DNA from: Mycobacterium vicinigordonae
GTDB lineage: Bacteria > Actinomycetota > Actinomycetes > Mycobacteriales > Mycobacteriaceae
DNA: 64,000 nt
Direction: 5' to 3'
Assembly (NCBI RefSeq): GCF_013466425.1
Contig: NZ_CP059165.1
Location: 2,914,001-2,978,000 of the forward strand
The notes under the pieces were generated by a model. It searched no databases, was not told the origin of the DNA, and saw nothing but the letters and a program-made list of their open reading frames with translations. Both the position numbers and the translations under genes were made by a program. Numbering within the stretch: the first letter of the stretch is position 1; each line of letters starts with the position of its first letter. Below, piece after piece: positions 1 through 8,889 of the stretch.

Positions 1-2172
1 GTGCCCGGTCATCTCGACCAGGTCGCCGAGGTCGATCGCGGCGTTAAAGTCAGCGGCCCGACCCTGCTGCAAACGCGAATTGTCCAGGAGCACTTGCATT
101 TCGCCGGACCAATCCCGCAGATGGGCGAACAGTACGCCGCCGTAATTGCGCACGCGAAGAATGCGCCCCGACACCACGACGTCGGAGTCGTCGTCGGCGC
201 CCAGCGCTTCGGTCACGGTGTGGGTGGGCGGCTGGCCCACCGGATAGGCGTCAATGCCGCTGTCGCGCAACTTCTTCAGCTTCGCCAGCCGCACGCGCAC
301 CTGCTCGGGCTGACGGCGGTGCGGCTCGTCGGATTCGGGGATCTCGGCCTCTTGCAGCCCGCTGATGTCCGGAGCCGTGCCGTCGTGATGCAACAGGCCG
401 GTTGCCACCAGCGGCTCCGGCACTGCGGGATGGTGACCGGTGTGAACCTTGTCGCGCCTACTGAACGGCAGCACCAGGAAACCCTCGGCGATCACCGAGG
501 CGACACCGACCCGCGGGATCATGCGGGCATCCTCATAGCAGGCGTAGCGGGGTACCCATTCGGGTTGGTACTTCGCGTTGGAGCGGTAGAGCGTCTCCAG
601 CTGCCACCACCGGGAAAAGAACACGAGCAGCCCCCGCCACAACCGCGCGACCGGTCCCGCGCCGAGCTGCTCGCCCTGCTCGAACGCGGAGCGGAAGACC
701 GCGAAGTTCAACGAGATTCGGCTGATGCCGAGACTTTCGGCATGCAGCGTCAATTCGCTGACCATCAGCTCGATGGTGCCGTTGGGCGATTCCCGGGCAC
801 GGCGCATCACGTCCAACGAGACCCCGGTGGTACCCCAGGGCACCAGGGACAGCATCGCGACCACCTCGCCGCCGCGATCTACCGCTTCCACCAGCAGACA
901 GTCAGCGTCGGCCGGATCGCCCAACCGACCCAGCGCCATGGAGAATCCACGCTCGGTTTCGGTGTCGCGCCAGGCATCCGCACGCTCGACGGTTTTTGCC
1001 ATCTCGTCGGGGGAGATGTCGCGGTGCCGTCGGATGCGCACCGTCAACCCGGCGCGCCGGGCCCGGGTGACCGCCTGGCGCACGCCCCGCATCTCCGGGC
1101 CGGACAACTTGTATTCGGCGGGCCGCAGGATGGCCTCGTCACCGAGTACCAGCGCGTTGAGGCCGGCCTCGCGGAACACCTGCGCGCCGTGGGAACTCGC
1201 CCCCATGACCCCCGGCGCCCAGCCGTACGTCTGGCACAGCTGCAACCACGCGTCGATGGCCTGGGGCCACGCCTTGGGGTCACCGACGGGGTCGCCGCTG
1301 GCCAAGCAGACGCCGACTTCGACTCGGTAGGTGATGGCGGCACGCCCGCTCGGCGCGAAGATCACCGACTTGTCGCGCCGCGTCGCGAAGTAGGCCAGCG
1401 AGTCGTTCTTGCCGAACAACTCGACCAGGCCGCGGATCGCAGATTCGTCCTCGCCGGTCAGCGCATTGTCCGCCCGCTGGGACAAAAACAGCACGATCGC
1501 GGCGGCGATCAGGGCAAACGCGCCGAAGAGGCCGAATATCGCGTTCAGGAAAACGTGCGGGCGCCCGGTGAACAGATCCGAATCGGCCAAGCCGAACCCG
1601 ATCACCCGGTTGGCGACGTAGGGCAGCCGGTCGTGCGGCGCAAGCGTGCCGGGGAACATCTCGACCAGCGCCCACGACGCCAAAATCCCGATTGCGCCCC
1701 CAACCACCAGCACCGCGGCAGCCCTGAACAGAGCGCCGCGGCGCACCTTTGCCCAGAATTCTCGGTAGCCCAGCACCAGCAGGACGGTGGCCACGATGTG
1801 GAATGCAAAGCCGAGGTTCTCGCCGAACGCCTCGGCCGGCGTGTTGCCACCTGCGGCGATGTCGGCGGCGTTGATACTCGCGGATACCACCATGTTGCCC
1901 AGCAGCACCACCCACGCGATGCGCTTGCGCGCGGTGAGCGCGGCCGCCAGCAACGCCAGCACGAACGACCACGCGAAGCTGGTATCGGGGAAGTTGAACA
2001 GGTAGCGATTGATGAATTCCCGTGGTTCGTGGATGAGCCAGCGGATCAGCGGCGAGAGACTGGCCAGTAGCGACACGGTCGCGATGACGCCGACGGTCCA
2101 GCCGGCCACGGCGGGTAGCCAGTGGTACCGGGATGACGGCCGGCGCACTGAGCGAGGCTTGATGAGTGTCAC
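1..2172 (-). CDS. lysX: LysX, bifunctional lysyl-tRNA synthetase / lysylphosphatidylglycerol synthase (5' part; gene runs off the left edge)
   Basis: Reverse-strand frame read by eye; 724 codons are visible. LysX charges tRNA with lysine in its C-terminal LysRS half and transfers lysine to phosphatidylglycerol with its N-terminal MprF-like half, making the membrane less negative and more resistant to cationic peptides. The visible part has about six hydrophobic membrane segments in the first ~230 residues, an MprF/DUF2156-type GNAT region, and the start of the LysRS OB-fold ([20 protein letters not shown]). It follows recalled M. tuberculosis LysX closely. I place the start at GTG 2172 (V-T-L-I-K-P-R). 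The same frame continues 5' as G-I-S-S-R-S but meets a TAG at about 2188-2190, so the long N-terminus annotated in M. tuberculosis cannot be encoded here. The catalytic LysRS motifs lie outside the window. Confidence 0.93.
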   Translation of the reverse strand, partial: MTLIKPRSVRRPSSRYHWLPAVAGWTVGVIATVSLLASLSPLIRWLIHEPREFINRYLFNFPDTSFAWSFVLALLAAALTARKRIAWVVLLGNMVVSASINAADIAAGGNTPAEAFGENLGFAFHIVATVLLVLGYREFWAKVRRGALFRAAAVLVVGGAIGILASWALVEMFPGTLAPHDRLPYVANRVIGFGLADSDLFTGRPHVFLNAIFGLFGAFALIAAAIVLFLSQRADNALTGEDESAIRGLVELFGKNDSLAYFATRRDKSVIFAPSGRAAITYRVEVGVCLASGDPVGDPKAWPQAIDAWLQLCQTYGWAPGVMGASSHGAQVFREAGLNALVLGDEAILRPAEYKLSGPEMRGVRQAVTRARRAGLTVRIRRHRDISPDEMAKTVERADAWRDTETERGFSMALGRLGDPADADCLLVEAVDRGGEVVAMLSLVPWGTTGVSLDVMRRARESPNGTIELMVSELTLHAESLGISRISLNFAVFRSAFEQGEQLGAGPVARLWRGLLVFFSRWWQLETLYRSNAKYQPEWVPRYACYEDARMIPRVGVASVIAEGFLVLPFSRRDKVHTGHHPAVPEPLVATGLLHHDGTAPDISGLQEAEIPESDEPHRRQPEQVRVRLAKLKKLRDSGIDAYPVGQPPTHTVTEALGADDDSDVVVSGRILRVRNYGGVLFAHLRDWSGEMQVLLDNSRLQQGRAADFNAAIDLGDLVEMTGH

Positions 2173-2239
2173 AGACCGCGAGGATATGCCCTAAAACTTC
2201 GAAATACTTGCCGTTGCGGCCCGCCCGCTAACTGGCGCG

Positions 2240-2271
2240 TTGCCGACCCGGCGCGTTAGTGCTGTTAGACT
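2240..2271 (+). promoter_or_regulatory. Candidate promoter of the infC operon
   Basis: A TTGCCG (2240-2245) lies 19-20 bases before TTAGAC/TAGACT (2265-2271), resembling a SigA-type promoter with a long spacer. It lies between divergent lysX and infC and would give a leader of about 270 bases. Inferred by eye only. Confidence 0.35.
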
Positions 2272-2546
2272 GACCGCTGCGACCACCCCGGCGAAGGCCA
2301 GGGAACGTTAAGTGGAGTCCCACTCCCACCGGTAGCCGTCCAGGCTATTCGGTCCGGTCACAGGCATCCGAAAGGTGCCTGTTCTGCGCTTGGCGCAGGC
2401 GGCTGGCGTTGTGCAAGCCGTGATCGGTCGGCATTGGGCCCTGCTGCTGCGGGGCTTTTTTGCTGATGGTTTGGTGTGTCCCCACCGCTGTTTCCGACCG
2501 TCCAGGACTGGACCGCACCGGAATATAAGCCAACGAGGGAGGCCCC
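2272..2546 (+). promoter_or_regulatory. Structured infC operon leader
   Basis: A stretch of about 275 bases with no convincing gene between the putative promoter and infC. It holds a hairpin with arms ACAGGCA (2360-2366) and TGCCTGT (2376-2382); inside it, CC-GAAA-GG (2368-2375) closes a GNRA-type tetraloop. Further on is a GC stem (2438-2441 with 2452-2455) followed by six T (2456-2461), which looks like an intrinsic terminator 86 bases before the start codon. That arrangement suggests attenuation, as known for infC-rpmI-rplT leaders in other bacteria. Which ligand (for example L20 or IF3) acts, if any, cannot be read from the sequence. Confidence 0.5.
2438..2461 (+). terminator. Leader terminator/attenuator upstream of infC
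   Basis: GCCC (2438-2441), a TGCTGCTGC loop, then GGGC (2452-2455), directly followed by six T. A short but textbook stem plus T-tract. It lies inside the leader of an essential ribosomal operon, so it is probably conditional. Confidence 0.5.
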
Positions 2547-3134
2547 ATCAGCACTGAGACCCGCGTCAACGAGCGCATTCGCGTACCTGAAGTTCGATTG
2601 ATCGGCCCTGGGGGAGAGCAGGTAGGCATCGTGCGTATCGAAGACGCACTCCGCGTCGCCGCGGACGCCGATCTCGACCTTGTCGAAGTTGCTCCCAACG
2701 CCCGACCGCCAGTCTGCAAGATCATGGACTACGGCAAGTACAAGTACGAGGCGGCCCAGAAGGCGCGCGAATCCCGCAGGAACCAGCAGCAGACCGTCGT
2801 CAAGGAACAAAAGCTGCGCCCCAAGATCGACGACCACGATTACGAGACGAAGAAGGGCCACGTGGTCCGCTTCCTCGAAGCCGGGTCCAAGGTCAAGGTC
2901 ACGATTATGTTCCGCGGACGCGAGCAGTCCCGGCCCGAGCTGGGCTACCGCCTTCTGCAGCGTCTGGGCGCCGACGTCGCGGAGTACGGCTTCGTCGAAA
3001 CGTCGGCCAAGCAGGACGGGCGCAACATGACGATGGTGCTGGCACCGCACCGTGGCGCGAAGACTCGCGCCAAGGCGCGGCACGAGGGTGAACCCGGAGC
3101 CAAACCTGCCGACGAGGACTCCGCCGCGAACTGA
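2547..3134 (+). CDS. infC: Translation initiation factor IF-3
   Basis: IF-3 binds the 30S subunit, prevents premature 50S joining and checks the start codon. The reading frame, 195 residues from the chosen start, contains the conserved N-domain ([11 protein letters not shown]), the linker and the C-domain ([12 protein letters not shown]). I choose ATC at 2547-2549 as start: it gives the conserved N-terminus [17 protein letters not shown], 17 codons longer than the first ordinary start (TTG 2598), and follows a strong AGGGAGG at 2536-2542. Non-AUG starts that IF-3 itself discriminates against are the known autoregulatory device of infC. First gene of infC-rpmI-rplT-tsnR. Confidence 0.95.
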   Translation: MSTETRVNERIRVPEVRLIGPGGEQVGIVRIEDALRVAADADLDLVEVAPNARPPVCKIMDYGKYKYEAAQKARESRRNQQQTVVKEQKLRPKIDDHDYETKKGHVVRFLEAGSKVKVTIMFRGREQSRPELGYRLLQRLGADVAEYGFVETSAKQDGRNMTMVLAPHRGAKTRAKARHEGEPGAKPADEDSAAN

Positions 3135-3181
3135 CAGCCAGCAACAACCACGAACCACGAACCTGAGGAAATTGAGGGAAG

Positions 3182-3376
3182 ATGCCCAAGGCCAAGACTC
3201 ACAGTGGGGCCTCGAAGCGGTTCCGACGCACCGGAACCGGCAAGATTGTCCGGCAGAAGGCCAATCGCCGGCACTTGCTCGAGCACAAGGCGACCAAGCG
3301 CACCCGGCGGCTGGACGGTCGTACGGTCGTCTCGGCCAACGACACCAAGCGGGTTAAGTCGCTGCTTGACGGCTGA
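3182..3376 (+). CDS. rpmI: 50S ribosomal protein L35
   Basis: 64 residues, very basic, beginning [14 protein letters not shown], the L35 signature. L35 is a small protein of the 50S subunit. It lies 47 bases after infC and upstream of rplT, the universal bacterial order, with a GAGG/GAGGGAAG purine stretch just before the ATG. Length matches the family. Confidence 0.97.
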   Translation: MPKAKTHSGASKRFRRTGTGKIVRQKANRRHLLEHKATKRTRRLDGRTVVSANDTKRVKSLLDG

Positions 3377-3458
3377 GCGACGCACAGCACCCCAACCCCT
3401 TGACCAATTCCGGGCTGCCCCAGCCCCAACCCAAGTTTGAACGAGAGTAGGAACACCC

Positions 3459-3848
3459 ATGGCACGCGTGAAGCGGGCGGTCAACGCCCACAAGAAGCGG
3501 CGCAGCGTCCTGAAGGCATCGAAGGGCTACCGCGGCCAGCGGTCCCGGCTTTACCGCAAAGCCAAAGAGCAGCAGCTGCATTCGCTGAACTACGCCTACC
3601 GCGACCGTCGCGCCCGCAAGGGAGAATTCCGCAAGTTGTGGATCTCGCGGATCAACGCCGCGGCGCGTGCCAACGACATCACCTACAACCGGCTGATCCA
3701 GGGCCTAAAGGCCGCAGGGGTCGAGGTGGACCGCAAGAACCTCGCCGACATCGCGATCAGCGATCCGGCGGCGTTCACCGCGCTCGTCGACGTGGCCCGC
3801 GCCGCGCTGCCAGAGGATGTCAACGCTCCTTCGGGAGAGGCGGCCTGA
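3459..3848 (+). CDS. rplT: 50S ribosomal protein L20
   Basis: 129 residues starting [15 protein letters not shown], the basic N-terminal arm of L20 that threads into 23S rRNA, followed by the globular domain ([12 protein letters not shown]). L20 is essential for 50S assembly and in several bacteria represses its own operon by binding the leader, relevant to the structured leader at 2272-2546. A GAGTAGG-type ribosome binding site precedes the ATG. Confidence 0.97.
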   Translation: MARVKRAVNAHKKRRSVLKASKGYRGQRSRLYRKAKEQQLHSLNYAYRDRRARKGEFRKLWISRINAAARANDITYNRLIQGLKAAGVEVDRKNLADIAISDPAAFTALVDVARAALPEDVNAPSGEAA

Positions 3849-3874
3849 CCGGCCGGTAGCTTGCCACGCAGGCT

Positions 3875-4666
3875 GTGCTCACCGAACGCTCGACCCGGGT
3901 GGCTGCGGCGGTAAAGCTGCACCGTCACGTAGGCCGTCGCCGCGCGGGTCAATTCCTGGCCGAAGGGCCCAACCTTGTCCAGGCAGCTGCCGGGCGCGGA
4001 ATGGTCCGCGAGGTCTTCGCCACCGAGGACGCCGCCGGACGCCATGACGCGCTGCTGGCAGGGCAGCGCGCCCCGGTGTATTTGGTGACCGAACGCGCGG
4101 CCAAGGCATTGTCGGACACTGTCACCCCGTCGGGATTGGTGGCCGTCTGCGATCTCCCTAGAACCGGGCTCGGGGAGGTGCTCGAGGGCTCGCCGAGACT
4201 GGTCGCAGTTGCCGTCGGGATCGGTGAACCGGGCAATGCCGGCACCCTTATTCGGATCGCCGACGCCATGGGCGCCGCGGCGGTGGTGCTGGCCGGAAAC
4301 AGCGTCGATCCCTACAACGGCAAGTGTCTGCGTGCCTCCGCCGGCAGCATCTTCGCGGTTCCGGTTGTCGTCGCGGCCGATGCTTCGGATGCGCTGGGCC
4401 GGTTGCGCGCGGCGGGGCTGCAGCTACTCGCCACCGCGGTGGACGGCGAGACGTCCCTGGATGACGCCGACGCGTTGCTGGGCGCTCCTACGGCATGGTT
4501 GTTCGGACCCGAATCCCACGGTCTGCCACCCGAAATCGCCAAGCAGGCCGACCGTCGCCTGCGCATCCCGATGGTCGGGGCAGCGGAAAGCCTCAATGTG
4601 GCCGCCGCCGCGGCGGTCTGCCTGTATCAGAGTTCGCGTGTCTTGCAACTCGGGCCGCGAGCCTGA
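3875..4666 (+). CDS. tsnR: SpoU/TrmH-family rRNA 2'-O-methyltransferase (TsnR-like)
   Basis: 263 residues with GTG start at 3875, 26 bases after rplT. The SpoU class uses a knotted SAM-binding fold; visible hallmarks are the N-terminal substrate-binding region, G-N-A-G-T-L-I-R (motif 1), W-L-F-G-P-E-S-H-G-L (motif 2) and S-L-N-V-A-A-A-A-A-V (motif 3). The name comes from thiostrepton-resistance methyltransferases, but this chromosomal relative more likely performs housekeeping modification of 23S rRNA; the target nucleotide cannot be told from sequence. Co-transcription with the ribosomal genes is likely. Confidence 0.88.
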   Translation: MLTERSTRVAAAVKLHRHVGRRRAGQFLAEGPNLVQAAAGRGMVREVFATEDAAGRHDALLAGQRAPVYLVTERAAKALSDTVTPSGLVAVCDLPRTGLGEVLEGSPRLVAVAVGIGEPGNAGTLIRIADAMGAAAVVLAGNSVDPYNGKCLRASAGSIFAVPVVVAADASDALGRLRAAGLQLLATAVDGETSLDDADALLGAPTAWLFGPESHGLPPEIAKQADRRLRIPMVGAAESLNVAAAAAVCLYQSSRVLQLGPRA

Positions 4667-4686
4667 GCGCGCAGCTCACTGACTCC

Positions 4687-5733
4687 TCACGCCGCCCGGC
4701 TACGTCCCCGCGCGGGCCGCAGGCCGGCGATCGACAACGTGCTGTGCACCAACGACCCTGCTCGTTCCATCAACGCCTTGGCCGGATCCAGAGGTGAGCG
4801 AGCGCGCGGCGGAAAATAGTGCATGGGCAGGCCGCGCCGATCGCGCGGCGGCGCCATGAACGGGGGCGCCTCCACCAGCGGTGCGTCGTTGCGGATCCGG
4901 CCCTCCGCGCGCCGGTAGGCGGCCAGCGCTCGGGGGTGCAGGCGGATCTCGTCGGGCACCGCCAAGAAGGCCACCTCGACCAGCTTGCCGAACACCCGCA
5001 GCAGGATCTCGTCGCCTGGCGTCCAGTGCATTCCGGCCTTCTCCCGAACGGCGGGCTCGAACAGACCGGCCGCAATCCAGCGTTGACCGGCGAGCAGCGG
5101 CTTGAAGATTTGGTCCCAGATTGGCGTGGGCATCAGCACAAACTTGGGTTTGGGGATGCGCATGTTGAAGATGTCCAGGGTCGCCTGGTTGATCTCTAGT
5201 TCGTCGCGGCCGACGCGCTCCCAGTACTCCTGGAACTCCTCCCACGACTTGGGTACCGGTCGCATGCTCATCCCGTACATCCGATACCACTGCACGTGTT
5301 CGTCGAACAATTGTCGCTTCTCGGCCTCGGTCAAGCCGCCACAGAAGTATTCGGCCACCTTGACGATGAGCATGAAGAACGTCGCGTGCGCCCAGTAGAA
5401 CGTCTCGGGGTTGAGGGCGTGATAACGGCGGCCTGCGCCGTCCACCCCTTTGATCGTCGAGTGGTAACCCTTGATCTGCTGTCCGGTCTCGGCCGCGCGG
5501 TCGCCGTCGTAGACCACGCCCATGATCGGGTAGACCGAGCGGGCCACCCGCTGTAGGGGTTCGCGGAGCAGGATGGAGTGCTCCTCGACACCGGCACCTA
5601 GTTCCGGGTACATATTCTGGATCGCGCCGATCCAGACGCCCATCATTCCGGTGCGCAGATCTCCGAAGTATTTCCAGGTCAGCGAGTCGGGCCCGAGTGG
5701 GTCAGCCGGCGTCGTTGCCGATGTGACAGTCAT
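4687..5733 (-). CDS. DUF2236 (oxygenase MpaB-like) family protein, Rv1645c homologue
   Basis: 348 residues from ATG 5733 (M-T-V-T-S-A-T), preceded by GGAGG at a good distance. The frame stays open far upstream, but that part lacks the family fold and is excluded. The DUF2236/MpaB family includes heme-dependent latex-clearing and related oxygenases; visible pieces are the N-terminal G-D-L-R-T-G region, Y-H-A-L-N-P-E-T-F-Y-W-A-H-A-T with a conserved His, and H-V-Q-W-Y-R-M-Y-G. The substrate in mycobacteria is not known. It converges on tsnR with 20 bases between stops and diverges from the cyclase gene. Confidence 0.82.
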   Translation of the reverse strand: MTVTSATTPADPLGPDSLTWKYFGDLRTGMMGVWIGAIQNMYPELGAGVEEHSILLREPLQRVARSVYPIMGVVYDGDRAAETGQQIKGYHSTIKGVDGAGRRYHALNPETFYWAHATFFMLIVKVAEYFCGGLTEAEKRQLFDEHVQWYRMYGMSMRPVPKSWEEFQEYWERVGRDELEINQATLDIFNMRIPKPKFVLMPTPIWDQIFKPLLAGQRWIAAGLFEPAVREKAGMHWTPGDEILLRVFGKLVEVAFLAVPDEIRLHPRALAAYRRAEGRIRNDAPLVEAPPFMAPPRDRRGLPMHYFPPRARSPLDPAKALMERAGSLVHSTLSIAGLRPARGRSRAA

Positions 5734-5775
5734 GACGGCCTCCAAAGCGCCTCTACTGCGCTCACGATAAGCGGT

Positions 5776-5791
5776 GACAACACGCGTTGTC
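5776..5791. promoter_or_regulatory. Palindrome in the divergent intergenic region (possible operator)
   Basis: GACAAC-ACGC-GTTGTC is a perfect 6-base-arm palindrome 43 bases upstream of the DUF2236 gene. The 205-base gap to the cyclase gene holds no gene I can support; in M. tuberculosis PE17 lies here, and it is missing. Confidence 0.3.
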
Positions 5792-5938
5792 CACGATTTG
5801 GGAATGCGCGTCGCACCGGCGTTACCCACTCTCCATAGCGCCGCCGCAGCGACGTGATCAGCACGTTTGCAGCGCCGTGTGACATGGGTGGCGCAGGCCT
5901 CGTTGCCGGGGTCTGCAAGGACCAAATAACCTGACCGG

Positions 5939-6850
5939 GTGGAGGTTGTGCCAGACGCATCAGAGTCCGGCTCCGCCGACGAAACCGCAACAGTGGTGAC
6001 CGAAGACGCCTCGCGGCGGCGATCCCCCACCAAGTGGCTGCGCAGCACCAACCACAGTCCAGGGGTGGTGGATTTCGTCAAGCGGGCGCGACGGCTGTTG
6101 CCCGGTGACCCCGAGTTCGGTGACCCGTTGTCTACCGCCGGTGAGGGTGGTCCCCGCGCCGCGGCCCGTGCCGCCGACCGGCTGCTGGGAGATCGCGATG
6201 CAGCATCGCGCGAGGTGAGCCTCGGTGTGTTGCAGGTGTGGCAAGCGATGACCGAAGCGGTTTCCCGCAAGCCGGCAAACCCCGAAGTCACGTTGGTGTT
6301 CACCGACCTGGTGGGTTACTCCACGTGGTCGCTGCAGGCCGGCGACGACGCGGCCCTGTCTCTGCTGCGGCAGGTGGCGCGCTCGGTCGAGTCGCCGCTC
6401 TTGGATGCCGGCGGTCATATCGTCAAGCGGATGGGCGACGGCATCATGGCGGTCTTCCGGCGCCCGGCCGTAGCGGTCAAGGCTGTCATCGCCGCCGAGG
6501 AAGCCATCAAATCTGTTGAGGTGGAAGGTTATACACCCCGAATGCGGGTTGGCATCCACACCGGGCGGCCGCAGCGCCTGGGTTCGGACTGGCTTGGCGT
6601 CGACGTCAACATTGCGGCTCGAGTGATGGAACGCGCCACCAAGGGCGGCGTCATGATCTCGAGTCCGACACTGGATCTGATCCCGCAGAGTGAGCTGGAC
6701 GCGATGGGCGTCACTGCCCGGCGGGCGCGCCGGCCGATGTTCTCCAGCAAACTAACCGGCATCCCACCCGACTTAGCGATATATCGCCTCAAGGTTGGTA
6801 GGCAGTTGCCAGCTGGTGATAACACGGATGAGACAAATGTCCGTGCATAG
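5939..6850 (+). CDS. Class III adenylate/guanylate cyclase, Rv1647 homologue
   Basis: 303 residues from GTG 5939; GTG 5948 is an alternative, with a GGAGG at 5941-5945 sitting too close to it. The C-terminal two thirds is a class III nucleotide cyclase catalytic domain: metal-binding F-T-D-L-V-G-Y-S and K-R-M-G-D-G aspartates, a Lys in K-R-M-G-D-G at the purine-selecting site, and V-N-I-A-A-R carrying the transition-state Asn and Arg. All catalytic residues appear present, so it should make cAMP as a homodimer. The N-terminal ~100 residues show no domain I recognise. It is followed 3 bases later by the rhomboid-like gene, so the two are probably translated together. Confidence 0.88.
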   Translation: MEVVPDASESGSADETATVVTEDASRRRSPTKWLRSTNHSPGVVDFVKRARRLLPGDPEFGDPLSTAGEGGPRAAARAADRLLGDRDAASREVSLGVLQVWQAMTEAVSRKPANPEVTLVFTDLVGYSTWSLQAGDDAALSLLRQVARSVESPLLDAGGHIVKRMGDGIMAVFRRPAVAVKAVIAAEEAIKSVEVEGYTPRMRVGIHTGRPQRLGSDWLGVDVNIAARVMERATKGGVMISSPTLDLIPQSELDAMGVTARRARRPMFSSKLTGIPPDLAIYRLKVGRQLPAGDNTDETNVRA

Positions 6851-6859
6851 TGGATGGTG

Positions 6860-7669
6860 ATGCTTTCCGAGATTTTCACCCGGCTCTTTCGGGTTCGCTT
6901 CACCGTGGCCTACATGGCCACGTTATTCGGCGTCAGCACCACCATGCTCGTGCTGAGTCCCCAGGCACACGACCGGCTGATCCGGCACGCCAGCACGAAT
7001 CTGCACAACCTGTCGCACGGCCGGCTGGGCACCCTGCTCGGTAGCGCATTTGTCGTCGAGGCGGGTCCGCTCTATTTCTGGATGCCGTTTCTGACTTGTC
7101 TGCTGGTGCTCGCCGAACTGCATCTGCACACCCTGCGACTGATCGTGGCGTTCCTGGTCGGCCATATCGGGGCGACGTTGGTGGTGGCAGCCGCACTGGC
7201 GATGTCGGTCGAGATGGGCTGGATGCCGTGGTCGATCACCCGCGCCAGCGACGTCGGGATGAGCTACGGGGCGCTGGCGGCGCTGGGAGCGTTAACAGCC
7301 ACCATCCCGCGGGCGTGGCGGCCGACGTGGGTCGCCTGGTGGATCTCGCTGAGCGTGACTGCCGCGGTCGTTGGGGGTGACTTCACCAACGCCGGCCACG
7401 CGGTGGCTGTGCTTCTGGGGGTGCTGGTCTCAACTCGCTTCCGCGCGCAAATCCACTGGACACCGCTGCGCTGCTTCATGCTGCTGAACTCGGCGGGTTT
7501 CGGGTTCCTGATCCTGGCGCACAGCACCATCTCGATGGTGGCCGGAACGGTTGTCGCAGCGCTCGCGGGCCTGGCCGCCCATCTGGCGGCACGCCCGCTC
7601 GTGTCGGCACGAGACGCTGCCGAGACGACAGCGACGCGCCCGCTACCCGCGGTAAGCGCCAACGGATAA
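6860..7669 (+). CDS. Rhomboid-like integral membrane protein, Rv1648 homologue
   Basis: 269 residues from ATG 6860 (M-L-S-E-I-F-T-R-L-F); ATG 6854 would add two residues. About six hydrophobic segments are visible. The arrangement resembles rhomboid proteins: G-M-S-Y-G with Ser135 at the head of one helix and N-A-G-H-A-V-A-V-L-L-G with His180 in a later one, the positions where rhomboid proteases keep their Ser-His dyad. The spacing differs slightly from the canonical GxSG, so activity is uncertain. It directly follows the cyclase gene with an almost zero gap. Confidence 0.75.
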   Translation: MLSEIFTRLFRVRFTVAYMATLFGVSTTMLVLSPQAHDRLIRHASTNLHNLSHGRLGTLLGSAFVVEAGPLYFWMPFLTCLLVLAELHLHTLRLIVAFLVGHIGATLVVAAALAMSVEMGWMPWSITRASDVGMSYGALAALGALTATIPRAWRPTWVAWWISLSVTAAVVGGDFTNAGHAVAVLLGVLVSTRFRAQIHWTPLRCFMLLNSAGFGFLILAHSTISMVAGTVVAALAGLAAHLAARPLVSARDAAETTATRPLPAVSANG

Positions 7670-7729
7670 CGCTCACGGCGAACGTCGGCAACAGCGACGT
7701 GCCTCCCCGCCGTCCGCGGCAACGCAACC

Positions 7730-7760
7730 TTGACTAGGATCGGCACTTGCGTCATACCGT
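7730..7760 (+). promoter_or_regulatory. Candidate pheST promoter
   Basis: TTGACT (7730-7735) and TACCGT (7755-7760, fits the mycobacterial TANNNT -10) are 19 bases apart, 86 bases before the pheS start. The rest of the 176-base gap shows no Phe-rich leader peptide that I can see. Confidence 0.4.
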
Positions 7761-7767
7761 GCCGTGA

Positions 7768-8888
<1,121 letters not shown>

Positions 8889-8889
<1 letters not shown>

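Noticed and set aside
1..2070. 689-residue open frame on the plus strand
   Set aside because: Shadow of lysX on the opposite strand, whose translation matches a known family throughout.
5734..6303. N-terminal extension of the DUF2236 gene to 6303
   Set aside because: It runs antisense through the cyclase gene; a good ribosome binding site and the conserved N-terminus mark ATG 5733.
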